Positions 47,691 through 59,118 of a stretch of 64,000 nucleotides of DNA are shown here, in pieces (the first letter of the stretch is position 1; every line of letters begins with the position of its first letter). This stretch comes from Schistocerca nitens (lineage: Eukaryota > Arthropoda > Insecta > Orthoptera > Acrididae), in assembly GCF_023898315.1 (NCBI RefSeq), contig NC_064619.1, positions 478,061,376-478,125,375 of the forward strand, in the 5' to 3' direction. The notes under the pieces were generated by a model, which ran no database searches, was not told the origin of the DNA, and saw nothing but the letters and a program-made list of their open reading frames with translations. The translations under genes and the position numbers were made by a program.

Positions 47691-48420
47691 ACACACTATG
47701 AAGTAAAGGCTACTAACTTACACTATGCATGCAGGAAGTGGATATTTCGCACCCGAAAATCCCATTGCAGAGACTACCAGAAGCGTCGAAGCCATTGGCA
47801 ATGCTTGGACTCGACATTGTGAACCATATAACAGAACATCTGCAGGGAATAGGTTTGTTCTTACAGTCATCGACCTTCTGTTTCTGGAGCAACAGGATAC
47901 TACTTTGGCACAGTTGGATATTGAAGTTTGGAATGCCTGATTAGTAGCCATAGATCAATGTACGAACTTCGTTTCGGTACTTAATAAACAGCTATGCCAT
48001 TTGTTGCATTTTCAAAAGTTATGAACGAGTCTGTACCACCCTCAGACCAATGGTAGGATGGATCGCATCCATAAGACCGTTTCGAAAATGCTAAACTTTT
48101 ATGTGAATGCTAGACGCAAGGACTAGGATATCCATCTTCCATGTGTTGTTTCCATGTACAGCTCAAAGATTCACACAGAAACATGCTGTCACCATTTGAG
48201 GTAGAGTACAGGATGAAGACACAATCAATCTTTGGCGTTTTAAGGCCTAAATTATAACCGAACTGCGAATCAGTTAAGAAGTTTACGAGTAGAACATGGG
48301 AGGTATGGAGAAACGTACAAAAGGCGAACACAAAGGCTCTGGAGCGCCAGGAACAGCTGAACAGGCCCATGGGCAGACTACCACAGTATCGAATAGGGCA
48401 GTGGACATTGCCCACTAATC
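47691..48420 (+). other. Gypsy fossil: integrase region
   Basis: Blocks LGLDIV and GNRFVLTVIDLL-like (about 47800-47880) and SLYHPQTNGRMDRIHKTVSKML (about 48030-48090) are the core signatures of Gypsy integrases. Broken, with several breaks. Confidence 0.8.
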
Positions 48421-49955
48421 CCTATACACGAAAAAGTTCTTGACCAAATATCACAGACCATAGCAGGTCGTGGAGATTATCTCACTACTTAATGTAAAGG
48501 TACAGTTTCCTACAAAAACGTGTATCATGCACATCACTTTGGAGAAACCATTTACGGGTATGGTGGGTGCAATACCACAATTATCTGTGATATACCCGGT
48601 ACACAAAGGTGATGTAGGCTGATATAAGGAATCTCTAGTGGTTAGAAACGTAAGGCAAAAGACATGCCTTATGCTTTGAAGTCATGTAATTATTTAAGTT
48701 CTTAGATTCTTTGCAATGTTATTTTGGTGCAGATGAATTCTTGATTTGTTTTACATGCGCTTTCCATTGTGTTGCATTTGGGTGGATTCAGTGTTTTCAT
48801 ATCATTATCAAGAGTATTTTTCTTTTATTATTGCAGGGTTACTGTCTGGTTTTCGTTGGTGTTGTTTCTCGTTTTCTATTTGTCGTTGGTTACTTGTTTC
48901 AGAAGGAGGAAGGAGATGGTGGCTGGACTGTTTCCTCAGCTGGTTACTTTGTGGGTAATAGTAAATGGATTTGTATAAGGACACAGGAGGTACTGTTGAT
49001 TTCCGATAGTAGCGAAGCTCATGTGTTAATGCCATTAGTGCCTTTGGAGAAGTGCACTCAAGGGCGTATCGTTGTCTATGCAGACAGACTGATACAGGCT
49101 GATGTGAGGCGAGTATGTTTTTAGGGAAAGCGGATGAGACAAGTTGCGAAAAGGAAATTTTGCTCATATGGTATTGGCTGTACTTGGTCTTTTTGCCAGA
49201 AACTGTGTGGGGAAACTTCTAGGAAAAAGGGTTGAGAAAATTATAGTTGTTAGGAAGAAGTATTATCATTAACAATATGGACTGTGAGATAGCCAGGAAG
49301 GATTTCTGCCCTCAAGCCACACTCACTGGTACAGCTGTCATGGCACTGACACACAACATTTGGTATTGGCCAGTCCAGTCATGAAGGGTATTACTCACCC
49401 AGAATCTGACTTACTTCAATGCCACTCTCAATCTTGAACTTATTTACTCACTAGATAAATTTATCAAATCACAGTAGGAGAAAATTTCAGTGGAACAGAT
49501 TTTACAACATGTTGAAAATTTTCAAGAAAATCTTCAACACAAGATTATGTCAATAAGCATTTCAGCTTCCGGTACTGACATGTCTTTACTAGGTCTTGGC
49601 AAATCTATTTCTATAATAAATACAGATGTGCACAGTCGACAGATACTCTAACACAGCAGTTGCCAGTCTAGTGGTAGCCAGCATAGGCCAAGGGCACAGT
49701 TGATGGAAGTAAAACCTCTGTATTAAGTAGTATAAGCGTTAGTTTAAGGCTTGTATTATAAAAAGGTTCTGGAGACCGCACTTTCAAAGTAAGGTGATGT
49801 TAGTAGTGGATAAGGGAGAAACCAATGGGGTGAGCTCATGGTGGGAGCTGGGAGTTGCCATCAACATGGTACAGAGGTTTTTGTGGCTGAAGAGTAATTT
49901 TAATTAAAGACTCATCTTGGAAATTTTGGACAAATCTTTCAAGAGAGGGGAGACA
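48421..49955 (+). other. Gypsy fossil: 3' region up to the polypurine tract
   Basis: No domain is recognised; an envelope-position gene is possible but not supported. A purine run AAGAGAGGGGAGA at 49941-49953 directly before the 3' LTR is a good polypurine tract. Confidence 0.55.
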
Positions 49956-51043
49956 TGCCCCCAAAAAGTTCAGCATGCGAACTGTCAATTTTTTAAACTT
50001 TAGTTGCAGCCATGGCCTGGTAACAGAGGCCAACTTGGGCAATGTGTTAATCTAGTAAGCCACTGGGCAGTATTGCTGACATTACATAAAAACGTTCTGG
50101 CTAGATGTGTTTGCTACATCAGTCACAGATGAAGTGCATCACAGTGTGAAGAAGAGTCAAGTAATATCTTCTAACTCAGAGCACTTGCGTGCTGCCAGGT
50201 AACCCACATGTTGCAAATTTAAACGGGCCTAGTAACCCATACTTGGGGCAGAGTGATCTAGCTGACAGGACAAGTAATAGGAGGCACACTTACTCATCCC
50301 CCTCCAGTAGGACTACATCAGAAACGTGACTATAAGGGTATAAATAATCGAGCTTATGGGCTAAAAACATTCAGTCATGCCACAATTTGTTGGCACCTTA
50401 AACCAGAAGATTTACAGGCTTTTGAGTTTCAGAGAAACCAAGATCCACCTTTGGTGATGAAGATTGGCTGTCTATGGGTCGCTGACTGACTCACTGATTC
50501 TGGCACAAGGCGCAGTGGGACTTTGGAGAATTTCACTGAAGCTGGGAGCTGGGCTACAGTTAACTTGTGCCCTCTGAGCGACTCCAGCCAATGGACTTCA
50601 AGAAACTGTCTACGATCCAGCTGGGGAGGCTCACCCTCACAGCCTCCTAGGCACTTGGACATCGTCGACCATCGTGCCTACCCCAGGAGGGGGGGCGCGG
50701 GGTCTGGGTCATTGTTACACGGCTTTTGTGTCAGCTATCGCACGATATGGGGACAACAAGTGTGCACAAGTGTGCTTAGCTGACTCTGGAGGGTCTGGGC
50801 GGCTACACTCGCCTTCCCCTGCTGGAGGCACTAGCGTCACAGCAGCTGCTGCCATGATCCAGGACAACAGATGTCATCAGCCTGATTGAGGTGTCAGTGC
50901 GCACTGTAATTGGCTGCATTTGTATGCACACATTGTGGCTGTGAGGTGGTCCAGACTGCTGTATAAGGCTGCTTGAATACACACCTGACAATCCTACCAC
51001 TATTTCACTGCACGCCCTGATGTGAATCTACCTACTCCCTCCC
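49956..51043 (+). repeat. 3' LTR of the Gypsy fossil
   Basis: Begins TGCCCCCAAAAAGTTCAGC after the polypurine tract and shares GGTATAAATAATCGAGCTTA (about 50335-50354), TTTTGAGTTTCAGA and TTCACTGCACGCCCTGATGTG with the 5' LTR at 35270. Its last ~40 bp do not match the 5' LTR clearly. It is joined directly to the 168-bp tandem duplication. Confidence 0.85.
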
Positions 51044-51376
51044 AGTTTCTCTCGGCCATCCTGAACCGTAATGATGTGGAACAGGCTGGTTTGTTACAGT
51101 TTGTCCACCTTAAACATTTACTTCTGAGGCTAGAAAAGCTACAAATGCGCTCCATGCATTGGTCCATCGTTGATGGATCTTACCCCACAACAACCCTCAA
51201 CCTATACTCCCAGTTTCTCTCGGCCATCCTGAACCGTAATGATGTGGAACAGGCTGGGTTGTTACAGTTTGTCCACTTTAAACATTTACTTCTGAGGCTA
51301 GAACAGCTACAAATGCGCTCCATGCATTGGTCCATCGTTGATGGATCTTACGCCACAACAACCCTCAACCTATACT
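51041..51376 (+). repeat. 168-bp tandem duplication with open frame
   Basis: Units 51041-51208 and 51209-51376 are nearly identical (about five differences seen). 168 is a multiple of three, so the plus-strand frame stays open: 2 x 56 residues with FLSAILNRNDVEQAGLLQFV, HLLLRLE(K/Q)LQMRSMHWSIV and DGSY(P/A)TTTLNLY, then a TGA. I do not recognise the protein. Each unit starts with a pyrimidine-rich CCCAG that could mimic a splice acceptor. It may be exon-derived, but no supporting gene structure was found. Confidence 0.85.
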
Positions 51377-51795
51377 GACAGCAGGTGTGAACACAACTGG
51401 ATTGTGGTGTGATCTTCTACCACAGTGACATCCAATTAGCACTAAATAAATTACTCAAAAGTGAAGCCTTTAGTACAGATCAATATTCTGCTCTTAGAAG
51501 CAGTGAAAATACCTTTTCATATTTGCACCAGTTCCCAGTGGAAAAATTTATTTCGAGGAGAAACTTGACTCTGGAACCCTCAATTGTTCAGAAATTAACT
51601 GAGCTTACCTCTTGAAACATAAATCCTGCTCCTGAATGTTGATAGCTATTTAACCAGGAACAGTTGTTCCCTACCAATTTCACTGGTAAAGCAAGCACTT
51701 TGAAGTTTCTTTTTCTCAGCTACTCAGTGTGTTTAACATTTGTATACGCCCTAAAAGTCAAAATTTGGCCAAGTGGGATTAGGATTCAAGTACTG
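51377..51795. other. Small open frame, unrecognised
   Basis: A plus-strand frame at 51409-51615 (VIFYHSDIQLALNKLLKSEA, then LHQFPVEKFISRRN, ending LTELTS) follows the tandem duplication. It has balanced composition and no low complexity, but no family motif is recognised. It may continue the same source sequence as the duplication. Confidence 0.3.
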
Positions 51796-52353
51796 AGGGT
51801 TCCATAGAAACTTAATTATGTATATAAACAGTTCATCAATACTGGGAATCTAAAATATCGAGTATTTTCGGTTGTTATCGATATCGACCACGCAATGTAT
51901 CGTTCTCCAAGAATTACAAAGCTTTCCAAAATGTTTTAATTTTAAGTTTTAAGTTGGATAACAAATGACAAAAAATAATTTTTTCGTATGATGTAATTAC
52001 AGATTAAAAATTTTGGTATTTTTGCTCTTATTTGTACCATGAAACATTGGTTCTTGTCAAATTTCATCATTCTAGAGCAACGAGAAGTATCCTATAAGTT
52101 TTGACGAGTGAGTCTGCGAGTGTCAAAACTTAGTTTGTAACATAAATAGCCATATCTTTTGGTCGCATTTACTTACAAGTTTAAATTTTTTGCACCACTA
52201 AGAGACCATAGACCTTAGTATGTGACACAAATTTTTATTTGATATATCTACCCGTTTCTGAGGAAAAGGGTTCTTAATTGTGGGACAGAGAGACAGACAA
52301 CAAAGTGATCCTATACGATGGCTTTGCTTTTACTGATTGAGGTATGGAACCCT
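51796..52353. mobile_element. MITE-like repeat with short inverted ends
   Basis: Ends AGGGTTCCATA and TATGGAACCCT are perfect 11-bp inverted repeats 558 bp apart. The interior is AT-rich with ACCATGAAACATTGGTTCTTG, AGTTTTGACGAGTGAGTCTG, TATCTACCCGTTTCTGAG and GGACAGAGAGACAGAC, and has no ORF. I recognise it as a widespread arthropod non-autonomous repeat type; its class is not certain. Confidence 0.75.
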
Positions 52354-54104
52354 AAAAATCTGGTATTAAAACCATTTTCAGGATGACTGTACAGAATTTA
52401 CATTTAATGCAGTGGCCATATGCAACTGAAATATTCTATGACAGGTATTATGAAATAACTTGTATATATTATATGAAATAACTTGTCAATCAAATGAAGC
52501 TAATATTTTCGTTTGTCATAAACTCCCAATGTGGAATGTTTATACTTGCTCCTCCAAAACAGTACTAATGAGTACTACAGAGGCAAAGGTCATCACACAA
52601 TATTTCCAGTTTGTCAAGCCACATGTACTGAACATCACAGGAAAATATGAGTGGGAGGAAACAGTGATAGAGGGACTGGCTGCTTAACATGTACAGCAGG
52701 CTCGCAAGGAAGATTGTGTGGTTTATGGAGTCGATATGTGACTGACAATACCTAATAACAAAGATAAGTATGCACTTCAAACACTTAAATTTCATCAGTC
52801 ATTTCTGAAGAATGGCATTGGACAAGCTTTAACTTGTTCGTACTACTCAACAACAGATGTATTTTTCATGTGTGTGTATGGCGATGAGCAACTAACTTTG
52901 TGCAAGAGATTAACCTGGGGACTGAATCACCAATTTCAAACTAATATCACTACTACTCCTGCATCACAAAATTCAAGGACCTAAAATGAATCATGGCCTT
53001 TTAAAAAAAATGATAATTTATGTACATAATTGCTCTGTACATACTAATAATATAAACATGCTGCAAAGTTCATAAGTCTCTGTATTACTTAGTACAAACA
53101 AAAAAATATTTTTGTTGGGCATACCGATTTTTATAAAACACTTTGATTTGCTATTATGATGAAACCTGTGTTGCACTGTTATTTACGAAACGTAATGATA
53201 TGTCAAATGTAGCATTATCAAATTTCATTTACAAGATGTTGTTTTAATTTTAATCACACAGTTTAAGCCAAAATGATATGTCTGGTACTGTCACAATAGA
53301 TAATAAATAAGTACATGGAAAATAACCAGATATCACTGAAACTGACAATGGGCTTACAGCAACATCCTCTGTTGTTTTATTTCAAACTTATCCAGACACA
53401 TTTGTCTCATTTATTTCACCTATTTTAAGCATTACTATCATTTAATTTTACCTAGTGTGATATTTTCTACCCAGTGATTTGACTGTGAGAAATGCAGAAC
53501 ATAAATAAAGCTGGTGTGTAAAATAGATGTCAAGTTTTCAGTATACTGAGCCTTTTAAAATAAAAAAGGTCTCAAGGTCTTGTACCTGAACTGGGCACAT
53601 GAGCATAAATTGGCAGTATGGCATGTGGATGCAGTCTTGATGAGCTGCCAAGAGAATAATTTGTACATTGGTGGCAGACTTATTGTTAGCATGAAGAATT
53701 CTTCTTAGAATTGGCCAATGTGGACAATAGTAGATAAGGGTCTAGGCTCTAATTTATACCACTGGTTTGTTCATTCTTGCCTGAACCCCTTTACTGTTAT
53801 TTAAGGAGATGGTGATTTTGAAGCCCAAGTGAAAGGTCTCAGTTGTGGGAAGAGGCACCCATTGAGGATGAACTTTATTGCACCCATTTAGGCTTATAGT
53901 CTTTGACTGACTTTGATTTTAGATTACTAGTGAATATTATGGCCTTTAATAGATGTCTTCATGACACTGATGTTATAAAATGACAAAGCCAATTTAGATT
54001 AATGATGTGACATCAGGGGAACAAGGACAAAAACAATCTGTTTGTTGCAGGTACTGATTTTCGAACCATATTTTGAAAAGGTGTTAATAATTAATGAATT
54101 CAAG
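52354..54104. other. AT-rich stretch, no gene recognised
   Basis: Small ORFs, including 52460-52687, have no secure family match. I see nothing else. Confidence 0.4.
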
Positions 54105-54589
54105 TGTGGAAGTTGATGTGTCTGCAGCGGGGCCAACACCTTGTAGATCGAAGTGGCTGAAAGTGCACGCTAAACTAACGCAGACGGGCGTGAAGTACTG
54201 GAACATGAGACTTATTAATGAATAAGAAGAACAGTACGTAGCTGGAATAATATACTTAACTTTATTCTCTTGTTGGAATACATCTCTTGAATAGTAGTAA
54301 GCTATAAGCACTGATACACATGGCGCCTTGCTAGGTAGTAGCTATGGAATAAGCTGAAGGCTATTCTATCAGTCTCTCGGCAAATGAGAGGAAGACTTGG
54401 TAGGTCTGGTCGCAAGCTATGTCGTCCGTACAACTGGGGCGAGGTCATGCCCGTGTCTTGTGACCTGCCATGTGGTGGCGCTAGGATTGCGATTACACAG
54501 TGGCGACACGCGGGTCCGACATGTACTACAGGACCGCGGCCGATTTAAGTTACCACCTTGCAAGTGTGGTGTCTAGCGGTGACACCACA
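54105..54589 (-). mobile_element. Probable solo LTR (fossil)
   Basis: Read on the minus strand it runs TGTGGTGTCACCGCTAGACA to CACATCAACTTCCACA: TG...CA ends, 485 bp, GC-rich first part, no ORF. The first 25 bp form a hairpin (TGTGGTGTC/GACACCACA). No 5-bp target duplication is evident, so a DNA-transposon origin is not excluded. It lies about 0.6 kb upstream of the Ahcy TATA box in opposite orientation. Confidence 0.6.
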
Positions 54590-55177
54590 GAAGTCATGAA
54601 TTGCACATTATTGGAAGTGCCCTATGGAACACACATTTATTAAGCAATATTTGGGAATCGCATGCAATTCACGGTAAATAAACATTGAATGACTCTGAGG
54701 TAAGTACATATTTTTATATATCAACTGTTTTCAAATTTATTGCTGCAGTATTCGAGCTTCTGACTATAAATTACAGTTAACTGGGTTGATGAAATATAAA
54801 CAAATATGACTATTCTCCGTTTCTGATTTCTCTTTATCTTGTCTAACATTTTAATATTTTATGATTGTATGTATCTAAAAGGCGATTTTGTTTGATCGCT
54901 GCACAGTATTCGTCAGTAGCAAAATGAGTGCTGCTTATATCCGTCAGTAGGAAAATGATCATTACTTTGCTGATGTTCATAGTTTTGGCACTGGTAATAA
55001 GAACTTGTGAAAATTTATTTTATCTTAACTAGTTTGTCTATCTTGTCAGAAGTGAATTTAGGAATTCCCACATACAAAATATTGGCGCCAAAATTATGTG
55101 CATATTGATACATAGTTCTAGAATGTATGTCTGCACGTTTGCACTCTGAGGTGCAATTATCTTTGGACCAAGAGCTT
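54590..55177. other. Ahcy 5' flank, nothing specific recognised
   Basis: AT-rich sequence between the probable solo LTR and the Ahcy core promoter. CAGTAGCAAAATGA and CAGTAGGAAAATGA (about 54914 and 54944) are a small direct repeat. Confidence 0.4.
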
Positions 55178-55261
55178 TATATAAATAAAGCGCGCTCGTG
55201 TTACCGGGGACTTGGGAGAATAGGAAGGAAGGAATCTTGTAAGTTTTTCGAGTAGAGGAAC
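55178..55261 (+). promoter_or_regulatory. Ahcy: Ahcy TATA box and 5' UTR
   Basis: TATATAAA at 55178-55185 is a canonical TATA box. It lies 77 bp before the start codon, leaving room for a short 5' UTR of about 45-55 bases if transcription starts 25-30 bp downstream, near 55208-55215. No splice site is seen in the leader. The start codon has a favourable context (AGGAACATGG). Confidence 0.75.
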
Positions 55262-55289
55262 ATGGTCTCTAAACCACCGTATAAAATAG
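55262..55289 (+). CDS. Ahcy: Adenosylhomocysteinase, coding exon 1
   Basis: Encodes residues 1-9 (MVSKPPYKI) plus the first base of codon 10, ending at a strong donor (G|GTGAGT at 55290). The first base G plus CT from exon 2 gives Ala, so the joined reading is [16 protein letters not shown], the conserved N-terminus of insect S-adenosyl-L-homocysteine hydrolase. The enzyme is cytosolic, forms a tetramer with NAD, and hydrolyses S-adenosylhomocysteine to adenosine and homocysteine, relieving product inhibition of methyltransferases. The start is the first ATG after the TATA box and gives residue numbering identical to the human enzyme. Confidence 0.93.
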
Positions 55290-55526
55290 GTGAGTGCCTA
55301 CAACTGGTAAGAAACTGTAACAGGTCTTGTCAACGCACGTGTTTACTAGACGGTCTTAGAAACAAACACGTGCTGTTGCCGGCGAGTGACATGTTTTCAG
55401 CGATACCCTTTCTTGTCGTTGAAAATATTTTTGTTACATGAAAAATTGTGGGAATTTTTACCAATATTTCCCGTAATTTTTCCTAAAGCAGTGCATATTT
55501 AGAAGACTCTTCTGTTGTAAATTTAG

Positions 55527-55717
55527 CTGACATCAGCCTGGCCGAATGGGGTCGTAAGGAAATTACGCTTGCTGAAAATGAAATGCCAGGACTGATGGCT
55601 ATCCGGGCGAAATACGGAGCAGAAAAACCTCTGCAGGGCGCTCGGATAAGCGGGTGCCTTCACATGACTATACAAACTGCTGTGCTGATTGAGACACTGT
55701 TAGAATTAGGAGCTGAG
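55527..55717 (+). CDS. Ahcy: Adenosylhomocysteinase, coding exon 2
   Basis: 191 bases, acceptor TTTAG before 55527 and donor GAG|GTAGGT at 55718. Encodes the end of codon 10 through residue 73: [30 protein letters not shown], then [20 protein letters not shown] and LLELGAE. His55 and Thr57 of the substrate-binding segment are present, with Gln59 as in other insects where mammals have Glu. No stop or frameshift. Intron 1 is only 237 bp (55290-55526), whereas intron 2 is 2892 bp and filled with TEs. The family match is very strong. Confidence 0.97.
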
Positions 55718-56012
55718 GTAGGTAAACATAGTTACACTCTTTAACTAATTTCTTGGTTAGTACTAAGTGACACAATGCATGGAATGGACTTACTCACCGA
55801 CAATACCAGCCTATAAGGTATATATATATATATATCCTAAGAAGTGGTATGTTGCAAGTGCATCTACTTCAAGGTATAATAAATGGGCTATACACAATTT
55901 GTCATCTGTTTATTATGGCAGTATGTTTGTGAATAGTCTTCTCAGTCCAGCAAAAATATTGAGTTACAAAGAGCTGTTCATTTTCAAATACAGGAGTAGA
56001 CTTCATTCTCTT
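55718..56012 (+). other. Ahcy intron 2, first part
   Basis: Unique-looking intron sequence. A short TA run lies at about 55819-55834. No feature otherwise. Confidence 0.6.
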
Positions 56013-56151
56013 ACGCTGCGGTCGCAGGTTCGAATCCTGCCTCGGGCATGGGTGTTTGTGATATGTCCTTTGGTTAGTTAGGTTCAAGTAGGCTAGTTCT
56101 AGGGGACTGGTGACCACAGCAGTTAAGTCCCATAGTGCTCAGAGCCATTTG
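56013..56151 (+). repeat. 5'-truncated tRNA-derived SINE in Ahcy intron 2, 9-bp TSD
   Basis: It begins just before the B box (GGTCGCAGGTTCGAATCC at about 56020), so the A-box half is missing, and ends AGAGCCATTTG. CATTCTCTT flanks both sides (56004-56012 and 56152-56160). Same orientation as the gene. Confidence 0.92.
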
Positions 56152-56160
56152 CATTCTCTT

Positions 56161-56870
56161 GTAGAATCCTAGCATATGTAGTTTTTTTAATATCTGACCT
56201 TCCCCAGGGCAATCAGTTATGTGGCAGGCTTTTAAGTATTGTTGGTCTTGAGTAGAGGGGTGCTATTAGAGAGAAATGTTGCCAGACCAGCATCTGTTCG
56301 TTTCTTACACAGTAGCAACACACTAATGAATTAATTTTTTTAAAAAATTAAACAATTTAAGCACAGTCCTGTGTTTTTCATTTAATATATATGTTGAGTT
56401 ACTCCTTGAACATATTCAACTTCCATTTATTTGTTCATACAAAGCTGAAAAATTTATAATTGTGCGATTGTATAGCACAGAATTTGTGCAGTTCTCAAAG
56501 TTCACACAGAGACTGTGCACTTTCTTGAATGGCATTCACTTCAGTAAGTATTAAATATAGTCCAAACCACAACTGACGGCATTTCGTGCAGCTAAAGACA
56601 TGAACGAGGATTGTGTTGTTGCCGATTCCGAGCAATGGTTGTGGTAAGTGCAAGTGCTGTGAACTTGATGAAAGCATGTGTACTGCAAATTGTGTCTCTT
56701 AATTGCTTGTCCAGAAGTTGTAGCTTATCACCACAATCAGCTGTGACAATATGCAATAAATGGTATAAAGATTGACTAAATAGTTCACTGTGATCACGTT
56801 TAATGCTCGCATTGGTTAAGTCATCCAGAGCCAAGAACTCTACTGAACACGTGTTGGTTGTCAGAAGGCG
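56161..56870 (+). other. Ahcy intron 2, middle part
   Basis: AT-rich intron sequence, no feature recognised. A CA run at about 56874-56895 leads into the Tc1 element. Confidence 0.5.
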
Positions 56871-58335
56871 TGACACACACACACACACACACACAAATAA
56901 GGTTTGCATTACCTCGGTTCTGAGAGTTCCAGAACCTCTACAGAAAATTGGAATAGAGATCAACATAATCATTTCTGCCCATTTTATTGCTCATGAAAAC
57001 AACACATTGCGTGTTGTACCAAAATACAGCGAGACCTTCAGAGGTGGTGGTCCAGATGGCTGTACGCACCAGTACCCAGCAGCACGTCCTCTTGCATTGA
57101 TGCATGCCTGTATTTGTCGTGGCAAACTGTCCGCAAGTTCATCAAGGCACTGTTGGTCCAGATTGTCCTACTTCTCAGTGGCGATTTGGTGTTGATCCCT
57201 CAGAGTGGTTGGTGGGTCACATCGACCATAAACAGCCCCTTTCAATCTATCCCAGGCATATTTGATAGGGTTCATGTCTGGAGAAAATGCTGGCCATTCC
57301 AGTTGAGTGATGTCATTATCCTGAAGGGAGTCATTCACTAGCTGTGCATGATGGGGGGCGTGAATTGTCATCCATGAAGACGAATGCCTCGCCAATATGC
57401 TGCTGACGATTGCACTATCGGTCAGAGGATGGCATTCACATATTATACAGCCATTACTGCACCTTCCATGACCACCAGCGGTGTACATCGGTCCCACATA
57501 ATACCACCCCAAAACAGCAGGGAACCTCCAGCTTGCTGCACTTGCTGGACAGTGTATCTAAGGCATTCAGCCTGACTGGGTTGCCTCCAAACACGTCTCT
57601 GATGATGGTCTGGTTGAAGGCGTGATGGCATATGCTACACTCTTCAGTGAAAAGAACATGAAGCCAATCCTGAGCGGTCCATTCAGCATGTTGTTGGGCC
57701 CATCTGTACCGCACTGCATGGTGTCATGGTTGCGAAGATGGACCTTGCCATGGGTGTTGGGAGTGAAGTTGCGGATCATGCAGTATATTTGCACACAGTT
57801 TGTCATTACACGTCTTTCTGTGGCTGCACGAAAAGCATTATTCAACATAGTGGCATTGCTGTCATGGTTCCTCCAAGACATAATCCGTAGGTAGCAGTCA
57901 TCCACTGTAGTAGTAGCCCCTGGCCATCTGAGCAAGGCATGTCTTCAACAGTTTCTGTATCTCCTCCTTGTCCGAACAACATTGTGTAGGTTCAGTTGGA
58001 GATGCCTGGACACTTTCCTTGTTGACAGCGCTTCCTGCCACAAAGTAACAATGTGGATGTGATCAAACTGCGGTGTTGGCTGTCTAGGCATGGTTGAACT
58101 ACAGACAAGACGAGCTGTGTACCTCCTTGGTGGTGGAATGACTTCTGATCGGCTGTCGGACCACGTCCATCTAATATGCACTGCTCATGCATGGTTGTTT
58201 ACGTCTTTGGGCGGGTTTAGTGACATCTCTGAACAGTCAAAGGGACTGTGTCTGTGATACAATATCTAAAGTCGAGGTCTGTCTTCAGGAGTTCTGGGAA
58301 CTGGGGTGATGCAAAACTTTTTTTCGATGTGTGTA
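56871..58335 (-). mobile_element. Tc1-like DNA transposon in Ahcy intron 2, copy 2
   Basis: Same family as 42557-44018. Right end GGTGATGCAAAACTTTTTTTCGATG...; the left end has GGTTTGCATTACC, preceded by a CACACA run that replaces or extends the outer TIR. The minus-strand transposase is broken into frames: 58181-57945 (HTH side, RKRCQQGKCPGIS/ALSTRKVSRHLQLN), 57935-57567 (NDSNATMLNNAFRAATERRV), 57714-57454 and 57512-57168 (C-terminal SPDMNPIKYAWDRLKGAVYG, with Lys-Tyr where the related copy has Glu-His at the catalytic Glu). Inactive. Opposite orientation to Ahcy. Confidence 0.92.
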
Positions 58336-58609
58336 GATGTGCAGAACAAGCCTAATCTCAACCGTCATTATGCATGACTGCAATTATAGATATGAGGCCT
58401 ATCTTGCTGTCTGTCATAACAATTGCGATTTATCAGTTTCATTTCATATCCTTGTTGGTTTTGTCATTGGGCTACCAATGTGCCTCATGTAGGAAATATT
58501 ATTTTGTGTAGTGTTTTCTTTTTAAAAGAGAACATTGAGCAATCAGAATGTGTTATAAAGATTCAGAGTACCATTTACAGAAATTTCTAGTGTTTAACTT
58601 TTTTCATAG
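58336..58609 (+). other. Ahcy intron 2, last part
   Basis: Ends with a pyrimidine-rich tract and the acceptor TTTTTTCATAG at 58599-58609 preceding exon 3. Confidence 0.7.
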
Positions 58610-58804
<195 letters not shown>

Positions 58805-58890
58805 TAATGATATACTTCAGTTTCAAACAATTTTCATTACGACTATTTGGCTCAGAAAGGGGAGGATAGATGGTAGTATAAGCATCCTAA

Positions 58891-58893
<3 letters not shown>

Positions 58894-58935
<42 letters not shown>

Positions 58936-58958
58936 GGGGGGGGGAGAGAGAGAGAGAG
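58894..58958. repeat. (CA)n-(G)n-(GA)n compound microsatellite
   Basis: CA run 58894-58928, G run 58933-58944, then GA to 58958. It lies in intron 3 of Ahcy. Confidence 0.97.
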
Positions 58959-59118
58959 TCGTTAAAGTGGTGTTGACTAGGAAACCTTATTATATTTATG
59001 TATGTTCCAAGAGACAATACACATTATCATTACACTGCACTGTAACTGCTGTCTGTATCAGTATGGGTGATGGATATGCGTTCATTTCTGTTTGTCGCAG
59101 TAACACCCCCCTCCCCTC

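Larger units (their letters stand above)
35270..51043 (+). mobile_element. Ty3/Gypsy LTR retrotransposon fossil with nested insertions
   Basis: Two direct repeats of about 1.1 kb bound the unit. Between them, in plus orientation and the expected order, lie gag-like (about 37360-37740), protease/RT (about 41760-44460), RNase H (about 44850-45240) and integrase (about 47700-48420) regions. Insertions are a LINE (37924-41600), a Tc1 (about 42557-44018), a SINE (44021-44219), a second-type SINE (45503-45737) and a TA microsatellite. Without these the element is about 10 kb. It is broken, with many breaks, and old: by eye the LTRs differ at perhaps a fifth to a quarter of positions (not computed). 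Confidence 0.88.

Noticed and set aside
48711-49124. Envelope or membrane protein gene in the Gypsy 3' region
   Set aside because: The hydrophobic frame has no recognisable envelope signature and overlaps similar frames in AT-rich sequence.
52460-52687. Copia-type RNase H fragment (STTEAK block) or host exon
   Set aside because: A single short motif with no neighbouring pol domains; too weak to call.
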